Of a stretch of DNA of 64,000 nt, positions 22,018 through 31,880 are shown piece after piece. The notes below the pieces were generated by a model. That model made no database searches, was not told the DNA's origin, and worked only from the letters and a program-made list of their open reading frames with translations. Source of the DNA: Tupaia tana (Eukaryota > Chordata > Mammalia > Scandentia > Tupaiidae); NCBI GenBank assembly GCA_026018925.1, contig JAKSZU010000008.1, forward strand, positions 13,061,626-13,125,625, in the 5' to 3' direction. Within the stretch, counting starts at the first letter, position 1. The number at the start of each line of letters is the position of its first letter. The translations under genes and the position numbers were made by a program.

Positions 22018-22048
<31 letters not shown>
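21792..22048 (+). repeat. SINE-A copy
   Basis: Starts agggccagcagatggagtg, B box ccgttcaagtccc, body gagaggagaatggaggagaa, ending in about 28 A residues. Moderately diverged. Confidence 0.9.
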
Positions 22049-22049
<1 letters not shown>

Positions 22050-22720
22050 ACTAAAAAGAAAAGAACCCATATAGTGTCAGATGCTTAGTAACTGCCTTCC
22101 ACCAGTGTCACTGTGACATAAAAATACTGTCATGCCAATTAATCAGCCTTGTCATAGGCTTTTATTTTTATGTGTTTTTTTTTTTCCCTTGTGATAATAA
22201 AAGCATTTTCTACCAATACAGTCTTAATTTTACCAGCCCAATTAGACCCATCTGAAAATGTGGCTGCCCAGGGGTCCCGGGCCTGCCCTGCCTTCCCTGA
22301 GATAGGTTTACTGCCTCCACCAGTAGGGAGGGGTTGCCCATTAGTGAATTCCATCCCTTCGGATGTTTACAATAGTGGCTCCTCTTCCACTTTCAGATTC
22401 AGTTCGAGGACTCCTAGACTTCCAGCTCTTGGTGAAGGCTAGGCTGGCCCCTTAAATTCAGACCTAGTGCTCTTCTAGTCCAAATCAACATTTTTCCATT
22501 ATCCAAACCATATTCCTCTAATCCTTCAAAAGTAGTTCATAATTCTTCTTTTCATGAAGTCCCTTACTAAGAAGTTATTACTTCATGGTGCTACATATTA
22601 GAGCTGAAAGGACTCTCAGTGACATTCCCTTAGTCTAAGAAGCAGAAAGTTGGTGGGGGGAGGGTAGTGTGAGCTTGTTGAATGTTTGCTGAATAAAGAT
22701 ATTAAAAAAATCTAGGGACT
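22049..22720. other. Unique intron with an ancient repeat start
   Basis: Mostly unrecognised. 22590-22640 (agagctgaaaggactctcag) resembles the start of an old mammal-wide repeat whose remaining part appears at 23265 beyond two SINE insertions. Confidence 0.3.
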
Positions 22721-22964
22721 GGGACCAGCAGTTGTAGTAATGGCTATGTCACTGGACTTTCATGTAGTCGACCGTGGTTCAAGTCCTGACCTGGTGGCTT
22801 AAACTCATGCCAGGCACTTCTGCATGCGTACCCAAAATCCCAAGAGGAGAATGGAGGAGAAAGGATTGTGACATGGCCATACCCCCTGGGGGGGTGATTT
22901 TTCGCTTTCTCTCTCTCCATCTTTCATGGTGAGTGCATACGCCCTAGAGCAAAAACCTCTAAAA
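22721..22964 (+). repeat. SINE-A, first of a second tandem pair
   Basis: Head gggaccagcagttgtagtaa, B box gtggttcaagtcc, short A tail. The sequence aaaaaatctaggga precedes it and recurs after its tail, giving a TSD that merges with the head of the next SINE. Confidence 0.88.
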
Positions 22965-22977
22965 AAAAAAAAATCTA

Positions 22978-23255
22978 GGGACCAGCAGTTGGCGTAATGG
23001 CTATGTTGCGGGACTCCCATATAGTTGACTGCGGTTCAAGTCCTGGACCCGGTGGCTTAAACTCATGCCAGGTGTATGTGCATGTGTGCCCAAGATCCCA
23101 AGAGGAGAATGGAGGAGAACAGATTGCAGAGTGGCCATCTCCCTGGGGAGTGATTTCTCGCTTTCTGTCTCTCTGTCTCTCTGTCTCTCTCTTTCTTTCT
23201 GGTGAGTGCACACACCCTATAGCAAAAACCTGTCCGAAAAAAAAAAAAAAAAAAA
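22978..23255 (+). repeat. SINE-A, second of a second tandem pair
   Basis: Head gggaccagcagttggcgtaa, B box gcggttcaagtcc, A tail of about 20. It begins within the right TSD of the preceding SINE. Its own TSD is not clear beyond A-rich sequence. Confidence 0.88.
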
Positions 23256-23264
23256 TGAGTGAAG

Positions 23265-23350
23265 ACCAGAGAGGTTAAATGACTTGCACCAAAATCCAGA
23301 GTTGGAGTTAAAATCCTATGTCCTAATTCCAGTCTTTGATGCTTCCCACT
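23265..23350 (+). repeat. MIR-like ancient SINE remnant
   Basis: ccagagaggttaaatgacttgcacc is the conserved core of MIR-type mammal-wide repeats, followed by gagttggagttaaaatcc. It probably continues the fragment at 22590, split by the SINE pair. Confidence 0.6.
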
Positions 23351-23518
23351 ATAATAAGCAGCAGACACAACATTTTACTTATCTGGTAGAGAGGTTTAAA
23401 AACAAAACATCTCTTCCAATGTTATCTATCCAAACCAAATTGCCCTATCGAATCCATCCATGTTGCTTCCATTCACATTTACTAAAACAGTATTTATTTA
23501 GCTATTTTAGATGTTGTT

Positions 23519-23533
23519 ACAGTGTGTGCTCTC

Positions 23534-23580
<47 letters not shown>

Positions 23581-23775
23581 TAAGAAATCACCTCCAGGGC
23601 GGTTGGCCACGCTACAATCCTTTCTCCTCCATTCTCCTCTCAGAAATTTGAGCACACAGACACACACACACACACCTGGAATGTCTTTCAAGCCGCTGGA
23701 TTTAGGACTTGAACTGCACCATCAGTTATGTGGAATCCAGTGCTTTAACCACCATATTACCTGCTAGTCCTATTT
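23519..23775 (-). repeat. SINE-A with (GA)n and (CA)n expansions
   Basis: Reversed copy. A (GA)n run at about 23537-23577 replaces the TCTCT body, and a (CA)n run at about 23655-23673 lies where the alternating GTGCGTGCG segment normally sits. The head ends at accaccatattacctgctag. Confidence 0.85.
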
Positions 23776-24699
23776 TTGTTACTTCTTAGATTTCATGTAA
23801 CTTCTACAATACGACATTCCTTTTAGAAACAATACTATATAATAGCTTTCACAGACATCCTTAAAATTGTCTGTTGACAGAGGGCACTATAAAATTTAGA
23901 CCTGACTTTTGAAAACATACAGAAGCGACTATAAATATATATCTATATATGTTTCTTTTAAATATCTTACCATCTTAGTCTTTTTTTTTTTACATCTTTA
24001 GTATGTAGAATAACTCTTCATTATGAGCACAGAAAAACAGTTGCTCATAAATGGACGTGAGCGTCTATGGGGCAATCCCCTTCAACCGTGTACCAAACAA
24101 AGCTCTCACGGGCACATGAAAACTTACATGCGTGTAGGACACTTGTTTATAGACCTGTTAATTAAAAGTATTGGCTGACAAAATCACACCTCAGTTAAAT
24201 TATCTTTCCCAAACTGTTCACCTAATTGATACCTTTACTTCCCCGTCACATACATCCCAAGTAACAAAGCCTGCAGTTTGAGACATACCTGTTCTGAGCC
24301 CATTTCTTCTCATCCTTTCAGAAATCTCATGGTTTTACCATGGTATTATAGGAGATGATTTCTAACTCAGTGTTTATATAGGGTTTCCACATTTATGAAT
24401 GCCAACTAAGAGTATTCCAAAGGCTTAAAGCAATCTTCCTTTTTGGCACCTATCTCTCCCATGGTTTTGTGATCTTTTACATGCTCTTTGGATGTTAATT
24501 TGTATAGTGGTACATCTCTGTGTATTGTTATAAAATCTGCCTCACACGAAAAGAGCGAGGTGGGCATGGCTCTGGAGGAGGAAGGAATCAATGTGGGTGA
24601 AGATGTGAGGTATAAAAGAGAGTACCTTTTTTGCAGACTCATCACTAGTTTAAAATATCTTCTTACCAGGTAGGTGTTAAGCCAGGCTGACAGCAGCTT
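23776..24699. other. Intronic sequence, nothing recognised
   Basis: Unique-looking, with a short T run near 23982. No supported gene or repeat. Confidence 0.3.
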
Positions 24700-24880
24700 T
24701 TTGATTTCTTACGAGAGGGAGTGGTAGAGAGAGGGAAAGAGAAACAAAGTCACATCTCATTGTCCTTCTCTTCACAGTTAGCTAAGACCACAGGCAGGGA
24801 CCACCACACCTGGCCTGTTTAGGTTGGGTGGGGAACCAAACCCTGATCTCCCACGTAGCCTCAGCCATCTCACTCCTTCC
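24700..24880 (-). repeat. 7SL/tRNA chimeric SINE, reversed
   Basis: Reversed Alu-like text (agctaagaccacaggcaggg, accaccacacctggcc) is followed by a reversed tRNA-like part (ggaaccaaaccctgatctcc, cacgtagcctcagccatc). Same architecture as 19630, opposite strand. Confidence 0.65.
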
Positions 24881-25263
24881 CCTTGTGTCACCATGACTGG
24901 GTCCAGAGAGCAGCTTTAACACTGAATCAAAGACCAAGCGTCTTGTGTGGAGGAGAGTGGGAAGCACACCCACCTCGCCAGCCCTCAGACACACAGTCTG
25001 ATTTTAAGAGCCATGGTGTCATTTCTGAGAAGAATGTCCATGGGAACTGGTTTTCAGAGGAAGCAGCTCAGTATTCGTAACTTCTTTATGTATGCTATGG
25101 GGAAAATTAAACGGGATGGGGTCTGAGTAGTGAAAATAAGAAGAATTAGTCAGCTCATGCAGGTAAGCAAAAGTTTTCATTACTGGTTTTCTTTTAGATA
25201 TTGGTTGACTATAGTTCCTGACTGTTAATTCCAAAACCTAAACTGGCAAAGTATTATTTTCTG
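24881..25263. other. Intronic sequence, nothing recognised
   Basis: No repeat or gene signature seen. Confidence 0.3.
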
Positions 25264-25273
25264 TTACTACCCA

Positions 25274-25536
25274 TTTTTTTTTTTTTTGAGAGGTTTTTGC
25301 TATAGGGCGTGTGTGCTCGCCAGACAGACAGAGAGAGACAGAGAGATAGAAAGCGAGAAATCACCCCCAGGGGGGATGGCCACGCCGCAATCCCTTCTCC
25401 TCCATTCTCCTCTCGGGATCTTGGGCATGCACGCACACGCGTCCGGCGTGAGTTTAAGCCACCGGGTCCTGGACTCGAACCGCGGTCGACTACGTGGGAG
25501 TCCAGCGACATAGCCATTACGCTAACTGCTGGTCCC
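25274..25536 (-). repeat. SINE-A, young copy
   Basis: Reversed full-length copy near the family consensus: poly-T, then gaggtttttgctatagggcg, reversed B box ggactcgaaccgcgg, end gctaactgctggtccc. The TSD ttactaccca is at 25264-25273 and 25537-25546. Confidence 0.95.
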
Positions 25537-25639
25537 TTACTACCCAGTTTTTAATTTATTGTCAATAATTCACTTCAGTCGTGCTTAACAGCAACAGCTT
25601 TTCTGACTCTTCTTGACTCCTTCACAGACTCCTTTCTTT

Positions 25640-25890
25640 TCTTTTTTTTTTTTTAAATTTTCAGAGGGTTTAAACATTCACCAGAGAGAGAAAAGAAAAG
25701 CACACCAACACCTTCCCCCCCAGTGGAGGCATGTTTATGTCACAACCCCTCTCTCTACACTTCCTTTCCAGCAGGATTTTGGATGTACATGCACGCACAT
25801 CTAGCTACCAGGGCCGGGTCTTGAATTGCAGTTGGCCTTGTGGAATCTGGCACTCTTGGTCCCTTACACACTACGCTACTCAGCTGGCCT
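25640..25890 (-). repeat. SINE-A, old copy
   Basis: Reversed degraded body (ggattttggatgtacatgca) and head (ggtcttgaattgcagttgg, ctactcagctggcc), with T-rich left end. Confidence 0.7.
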
Positions 25891-26400
25891 GATTTGTCTT
25901 CTTTCTACAACCTCCCCACCTCTAAATGATTCTCTAACATTCTGTTCCGAGTCACATTTCTTCTACCCAGCTAAGACTCACCAGGGTTTTACTAATGAGG
26001 ACTGTTCTGAATTAAAATGTTTTGACCCAGATCTAGGCCTAACTCTGCAACTGCTTGCTTCGTATTACTCCCTGAATGTCACTCCTGTCAGAAAAGTGAG
26101 TCAAAGTTTCTTTCTCAAATCATTTTCTTCTACATGATCCATTTCTGCTGATGACACCTACATCCTTTTTGTCACCTCTACTCAAAATGTGCCAGTCATT
26201 TTCGACTCTCCTTTTGTACCAAACTCCCGTGAGTTCCATTGCATCTGCTCTAAATGATCGCCTCTTCCCATCTACCCTTCCAGCCCTTTGCACACTCATT
26301 CACCTGGTCAGGCCTCTGCCTCTTCGCTTGCAATTGTGGCTTAACTGAAAAGAACCACTTCATGTCTACCCTGAAGAGTGTTGCAAAACATTTTATAAAG
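25891..26400. other. Intronic sequence, nothing recognised
   Basis: C/T-rich, low-repeat sequence. Open frames here are unsupported. Confidence 0.3.
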
Positions 26401-26625
26401 TTTGTTTTTTCCAAAAGAGAGACAGGGAGAGGAGAGAAAGAGAGTGTTACCCCTATCTCCACGTTACGATTCACCCCCAGTCCAAACTGGCCTGGACCAC
26501 TGGCATGGGTGTGCCCAGTGTGCTCAGGAAGGCCCTGGAGTGCAAACCCAGGACCTTTACCATGTGGATTCATCACACCACCACTGTGCCACTACCATGC
26601 CACCACCGTGCCACCACCGCCCCCA
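26401..26625 (-). repeat. SINE-B copy
   Basis: Reversed: GA-rich left part, ccactggcatgggtgtgccc, gcaaacccaggacctttacc, and a head region expanded into several accaccgtgcc units at 26575-26620. Confidence 0.75.
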
Positions 26626-26898
26626 AGACATTGCAGAATTAAACTTCATGAGCCATGGGCTCAATTATTTTCAAGTGATTACCATCTACCAAATTAAATA
26701 GAAACTCTTCAGCATGACCTTAAAAGGTTCCAAGTTGACCTTCTTTCTGGTGTGCCCTAGTCCTTCATAAACTCTATTGTTTGCCAAACCCAGTTATTTG
26801 CTACTCTTTGCCTATACCCCTCCTCTTTGGTCACACATCTTTGTTTATGCTACTCTTCCATAACCACTTTCTGAGCATTTGCTGTCTGAATTGTTACT
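26626..26898. other. Intronic sequence, nothing recognised
   Basis: No feature seen. Confidence 0.3.
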
Positions 26899-27157
26899 AT
26901 TTTTTTTTCCTTTTTAGAGAGATTTTTGCCATAGGGATGTGTACTCGCTGGAGAGACAGAAAGTGAAAAATCACCCCCCTGGGGAGGATGGCCACCTTGC
27001 CATCCCTTCTCGTCCACTCTTCCCATGATCTTGGGCATGCACACACACACACACACACACACAGTGTGAATTTTAAGCCACTGGGTCTGAGACTTGAACC
27101 GGGTCAACTATGTGGTAGTCCAGTGACGTAACCATTACCATATCTGCTGTCCTGCTG
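26899..27157 (-). repeat. SINE-A copy with (CA)n
   Basis: Reversed copy: T-rich left end, gagatttttgccatagggat, a (CA)n run at 27041-27063, gacttgaaccgggtcaac, end catatctgctgtcc. Confidence 0.88.
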
Positions 27158-28280
27158 CCTGAAAGTTTTACAAAGAGGAATAAACCTCATACTTCGCCTG
27201 CTGACCTGTGGTTTGCGTGCTACCTTTAGGTATTGAGCCTTATAATTCCCCTCTGAGGCAGCTGGGGAGGAATGGCTGTTTTGCACAAGCCTACTGTGGC
27301 TGGAGAGGTTCAGGGATCAAAAACCTCTCTACCAACAGAGGCTGAAGTGGAAACATAAGATGTTTATTTCACATATGTGGGCTTTTCCCCCCCCACATTC
27401 CATGATACCATTACCATCTTCAAATACCTGAATCCTAAATATCCTAAATATACTTTAAAGTCAAGCATCTTCTTTCTATACAATGTTTTTGGAAACTGAA
27501 TTGAAATCAAGCTATTCTGACTGATAACAGTGAGAAGAGAAATACATCATTTATCACAAAAAAGCAACTACATTTAATAAACTTATTGTAACAAATAGAT
27601 TTTTTAAAAAAGTTTGCCAACTATTTCTTACATGGTATATTAGAAAAGAAAATCACTTGTGAGATCTCGTTCAGTTAAATGGTTATTTCACGGGTTAAAA
27701 AAACAGTTGCTATCAGTGCAGAACTGAAGGAATGAATGCAGTCAGTATAAGCTGACTGGAACCAACGTGATGGGTTTTTTCGTTTTCTTTGGTCCTGAGA
27801 TCTTCATCTAGCATCATCACAAGGTGGAAAGATTTGAGTAATGTCTTTTCCCTTCTGTGGCAGAAACCTGACGCTGTCCTCTCTGACAGTTACTATCCTT
27901 TTGTCCGAGGAATAGGTCTCTGGCGTTTAGCGGGCTAGCTAAGGATCTAGCTAAGGAAGGACACCGGTAGCTTCTCTTGCAGCTATATGTAGCCACATGG
28001 TCATGGAATGCACTGAAAGCATTCTGCGGTACTTCCAAAAAGTCTCCTGAAAGGGGAGGACTCACCCGCCTTTCTTCTTATTGGCAAAAATGTGGCTGTG
28101 GTGTTAGAGCTCAGGGAAATGTCTAGAACCCAAAGGCAGCACCCTAAGATGTTACAGGCCTAAGAAAGAAGGCGCATAAGGGTGTGAATTTCATGAAGCC
28201 TGGACAACCTGCTGACTATGTGAGTGTTTCATGTGCAAGAGAAGTAACTGACAACTTTGCAGACTCACTGTCATTTTCAG
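27158..28280. other. Repeat-poor intronic stretch
   Basis: About 1.1 kb without a recognised repeat. The AT-rich part (27540-27740) contains homeodomain-like and forkhead-like cores, but that is common by chance in AT-rich DNA. Confidence 0.3.
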
Positions 28281-28289
28281 TATTTTGCT

Positions 28290-28505
28290 ATATGAGGCCA
28301 ATGTAATCCTAGCTGCTATACCCTGATTATAAGCTGCTACGTGGTAGGCTGTGGCTACGTGAGAGCCCTGGGTTTGATTCCTGGCCCATCCTAAAATCTC
28401 ATGGTGGTAGCACATGCCTGTAGTCCCTGTGTCTTGGGTGGTTGAGGCAGGGGACTTGCACCATAGTGAGACACTACCTAAAATAATAATAATAACAACA
28501 GCAAT
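28290..28505 (+). repeat. Chimeric tRNA-7SL SINE
   Basis: The tRNA-like half includes gtggtaggctgtggctacg and the B box gggtttgattcc. The 7SL half reads gtggtagcacatgcctgtag, gtggttgaggcaggggac, atagtgagacactacc, then AATAAT tail repeats. This is the clearest Alu-like match in the window. Confidence 0.78.
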
Positions 28506-29450
28506 TGGAGCAATGCTAGTTCTAGTAGTGACTAAATGGTGTTAGATTGCACACGTGAACGGCACCAGAACAACGGAAGGCCTGTCTTGCATTGCTTCAC
28601 ACTGTGTGGACCTCACAATCCTCCCAGGGTCTGTGTTCTTCCTTTAAGTCTTAGCATTCTTCCCAGTCCACCGCACAAGTCTTGAAAGCTATCAGTATGC
28701 CTGCCTCTAGCAGACAATCTATATCAAAACAGTTGGACACATAAAACTCTCCCAGCGCCAGTGCGTTCTCTGCTTTGATCCAGCTGTTTGAGTGGATAGC
28801 AGTTGGTGAACAGAGCGCAGGAATGTGGGTAGCCCAAGGCCTTATTTGCTAATGTGGCTTGCCAGCTGCTGTTTCTGTGGTCTTTGCGGGCGAGGCCTGG
28901 AAGTTTGCCAGTGGAAGCAGGAGCAGGAGAATGTGAGGCATCTTGGAAGCCCTGTCTGTCAGCAGTTGACACCCTTGCCTGTGGCGTCCTCTCCCCGGGG
29001 CCATGGGAAGACCCTACTGGCTTAGGCTGTGACGTGCGCTTACTCTTGGTCCCTTTTATACACACTAGCAAGAACATGCCGTTCCAAGCATCTAAAGGAA
29101 AACTTTTGAACCTTGCATGATTAATTAGGGTGGCAAGGCAAAGCAGTCTCACTTTTCTCAGGAATAATACACTTTAAGGGTCTATGAGAAGAATGTAAAT
29201 GTTGGTATTATTTAAGTCCCCAATTTGATTACATATTTTTGCCAGGGATTCAATTAATATGTAAATGTATATACCAGAACAAATGTGTGGGTAAATTTAA
29301 TAATCAAATTTTATTTATTATTTTCCTAAATGCATTTCCAAGAGAGAGCTTAATTATTTGTTGTCTAAACAAATTAAATAAATTGCTTTTACGTGATCGC
29401 TTTGTGTGATCTATTTAATATTTAGAGAGGTATATTTTAAATAAACTTTT
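28506..29450. other. Repeat-poor intron with a GC-rich block
   Basis: 28720-29060 is GC-rich and codes open frames on both strands (142 codons on minus), but none has a recognisable domain or splice context. 29160-29450 is AT-rich with several TAATTA-type cores (cattaattag, cttaattatttg). Both are candidate regulatory stretches only. Confidence 0.3.
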
Positions 29451-29728
29451 GGGACCAGCAGTTAGCGTAATGGCTATGTTGCTGGACTCCCATGTAGTCG
29501 ACCGCGGTTCGTGTCCTGGACCCGGTGGCTTAAAACTCACGCCACGTGCGTGTGCGTGCGTGCCCAAGATCCTGAGAGGAGAATGGAGGAGAAGGGATTG
29601 CGGCGTGGCCATCCCCCCTGGGGTGTGATTTCTCGCTTTCTGTCTCTCTGTCTCTCTCTGTCTGTCTGGTGAGCACACGCGCCCTATCACAAAAACCTCT
29701 CCAAAAAAAAAAAAATAAATAAATAAAT
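29451..29728 (+). repeat. SINE-A, young copy
   Basis: Head gggaccagcagttagcgtaa, B box cgcggttcgtgtcc, body near consensus, tail of A then AAAT units. The TSD aaataaactttt is at 29439-29450 and 29729-29740. Confidence 0.93.
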
Positions 29729-29859
29729 AAATAAACTTTTAAAAAACACTCTTGCTATTGGTCTAATGACACTGAACAATACTTTACACTGAAAAGGGGA
29801 AAATATGAATAAATATGTATTCACAACATATGCTCCACTTTTAAAAATTAAGAAAATTT

Positions 29860-30112
29860 GGGACAGGAGATGACATAGTGGTTATGTTGCTGGACTCCCA
29901 AGTAGTCAACCACGGTTCGAGTTCTGGACCCGGTGACTTAAACCCACACTGGGTGCATGTGCGTGCCTGCCTAAGATCTGGAGAGGAGAATGTAGGAGAA
30001 GAAATTGCAGTGTGGTCATTCCCCCTGGAGGGGTGACTTTTCACTTTCTGTCTCTCTGTCTCTCTCTGTCTCTCCAGTGAGCACACATGCCCTACAGCAA
30101 AACTATTTCTTA
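29860..30112 (+). repeat. SINE-A copy
   Basis: Head gggacaggagatgacatagtg, B box cacggttcgagttc, body gagaggagaatgtaggag, A-rich tail. An imperfect TSD (aaaaattaagaaaa / aaaaattcagaaaa) flanks it. Confidence 0.88.
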
Positions 30113-30369
30113 AAAAAAATTCAGAAAAGTGAAGATCAAAAGAAAGATTTGATGTTTTTATAAACATAGATTTTTTTAATTTTTAATATTTAAATCAGAA
30201 TAACTTAATTTCAACTTAATTTCCAAGAAAGAAAGTGTTTTTGAATTTAACATTTAGAATCTTCACTTTTGAAAAACAATAGGAACAACTAGGGTTCAGG
30301 TTTCTCTACAGTGCACGATGGTGGAATATTTGTAATTTGGGTAAACAGTCATTATAAAACTACTTATCA

Positions 30370-30580
30370 GAGCCAGACAGTGGTTCATTGTTAGCAGAAC
30401 TGGACCCACATGGGAAGGGTGCTGAGTTCTCATCCCAGAACCTTCCTGAGCATGCCGGGAGCATTCGTACCCAAGATCCAGGCCAGATGAGACAGTGGAT
30501 CGTGGCATGCAGACCCTGTTGGGGATATTTGTCTGTTTCTGTCTCTCATGGAAGAAATAAATGAATCAACTTAAAGAAAC
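30370..30580 (+). repeat. SINE-B copy
   Basis: Head agccagacagtggttcattg, then gaactggacccacatgggaa, gcatgccgggagcattcg, gatccaggccagatgagac, the TCTCT region and the typical end tggaagaaataaatg. Confidence 0.78.
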
Positions 30581-31215
30581 CTATGTATTACAAGAAAGCA
30601 AAACCTCTGTAGCACCATTATGAGATATTTACCAAATGGGGTAGACCCAGCATTCTCTAGAACAATCATTCTTGGGGAAAATTCGAACTGCCTCAAAGCA
30701 CAAAAGTTGATGTCCACGTGAACCTCCATAATCCCGCTTTGTGGCTGTTTCCATGAATGGGACCCTTATTAGTCACAGAATTTGATGTATTAGAGAGGAA
30801 TGTCACAGAAGAATTTTAAAAGTGATGACTAAATCTCACACTAGGTAAATAATTTCACGACTTGTTTTGTTTTGTTTGTAATCCTCTCCCAGGGATGAAC
30901 TGAAGATCAGATGTTGAACAGCAAGGAGGAAACACTGGGGGGAGGACCCTCAACCTCTCAGTGTGCTTGCCTGGCTCTGGCCGCCATCTGCAGAACTCAA
31001 CTTCTATTTCTGTCACATCTGGCAGTTCCAGAAAGAAGCATCCCAGTTGTCTAGTGTATGCACCCAGACTCATGTCGACAAACAATGAAAAAGGCAATTG
31101 CACTCCATTTTACGTGATTTTTCTTTCTTCCTTTCCCTAGATAGGAGTAGTATGCTGTGGTAGAGGGGATCCTGCCGCTGACATCAGGCTGTCTCTGTTT
31201 ATATAAAATTGTCTT
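30581..31215. other. Intronic sequence, nothing recognised
   Basis: Unique-looking. A short minus-strand open frame near 30855-31103 is unsupported. Confidence 0.3.
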
Positions 31216-31219
31216 CCTT

Positions 31220-31318
31220 GGGGACCAGCAGGTGGCATGGTGGTTAAGACACTGGACACTCCCACATGGCTGACCACAGTTTGAGTCCCGGACCTGGCAG
31301 CTTGTTTTTTCATTTTCC

Positions 31319-31405
<87 letters not shown>

Positions 31406-31470
31406 TTTCTGGTCGAATTAAAAAATAAATGAATGAGTAAATAAAATTAAATAAAAAATAATTCTATAAA
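31220..31470 (+). repeat. SINE-A-short with (CT)n(GT)n expansion
   Basis: Head ggggaccagcaggtggcatgg, B box acagtttgagtccc, then the tail pyrimidine region has grown to (CT)n at about 31321-31361 and (GT)n at about 31363-31403, before tctggtcgaattaaa. An imperfect TSD aaattgtcttcctt / gaattgtcatcttt flanks it. Confidence 0.88.
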
Positions 31471-31534
31471 AAAAGAATTGTCATCTTTTAAATTTATTTG
31501 ACCCTCATTTACCACTTCTCTAAAAATGGAATAA

Positions 31535-31690
31535 TCTTTCAGAATTCAACATTTACTGAGTGTTTCCTATGTGTCAGGTGTTGTTCTAGATGCTGGCCAA
31601 TAGTGGTGACCAAGTAGACCAAAATCCTTTTCCAGTGGGAGAAACAGGCAATGTAATAAATAAGTATTATATACTGTTGGCTTGATGGTA
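31535..31690 (+). repeat. L2-like LINE 3' end fragment
   Basis: atttactgagtgtttcctatgtgtcagg and gttgttctagatgctggcc follow the familiar L2 3' end text (catttactatgtgccaggca...). Old and cut by the next SINE. Confidence 0.55.
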
Positions 31691-31880
31691 CTGTTTTTGT
31701 TTGTCAGACAGAACAGATGGATAGAGAGAAAAAGTGAGAATTCATTCACCTCTTGAAATTTTGGGTATGTACACATAGGTGCCTGGTATGTTTTTCAAGC
31801 TGTTGGACCCAGGACTCAAACTATGAAGTCAGTCAGGTCAGATCCAGCTGCTTTAACAACCACACCACTGGCTGGCCCAA
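31691..31880 (-). repeat. SINE-A, old copy
   Basis: Reversed, partly deleted: gtttgtcagacagaacag, ttttgggtatgtacacatag, caggactcaaactatgaag and end accacaccactggctggccc. Confidence 0.75.

Noticed and set aside
25286-25554. Overlapping open frames with TERDREIES-like peptides, recurring across the window
   Set aside because: They are translations of SINE-A in either orientation. The same peptides recur wherever the SINE occurs.
26254-26697. 147-codon plus-strand open frame
   Set aside because: Its second half is the reversed SINE-B at 26401-26625 and the first half has no support.
28724-29152. 142-codon minus-strand open frame
   Set aside because: No recognisable domain, splice sites or conserved context; a GC-rich segment makes long chance frames on both strands likely.
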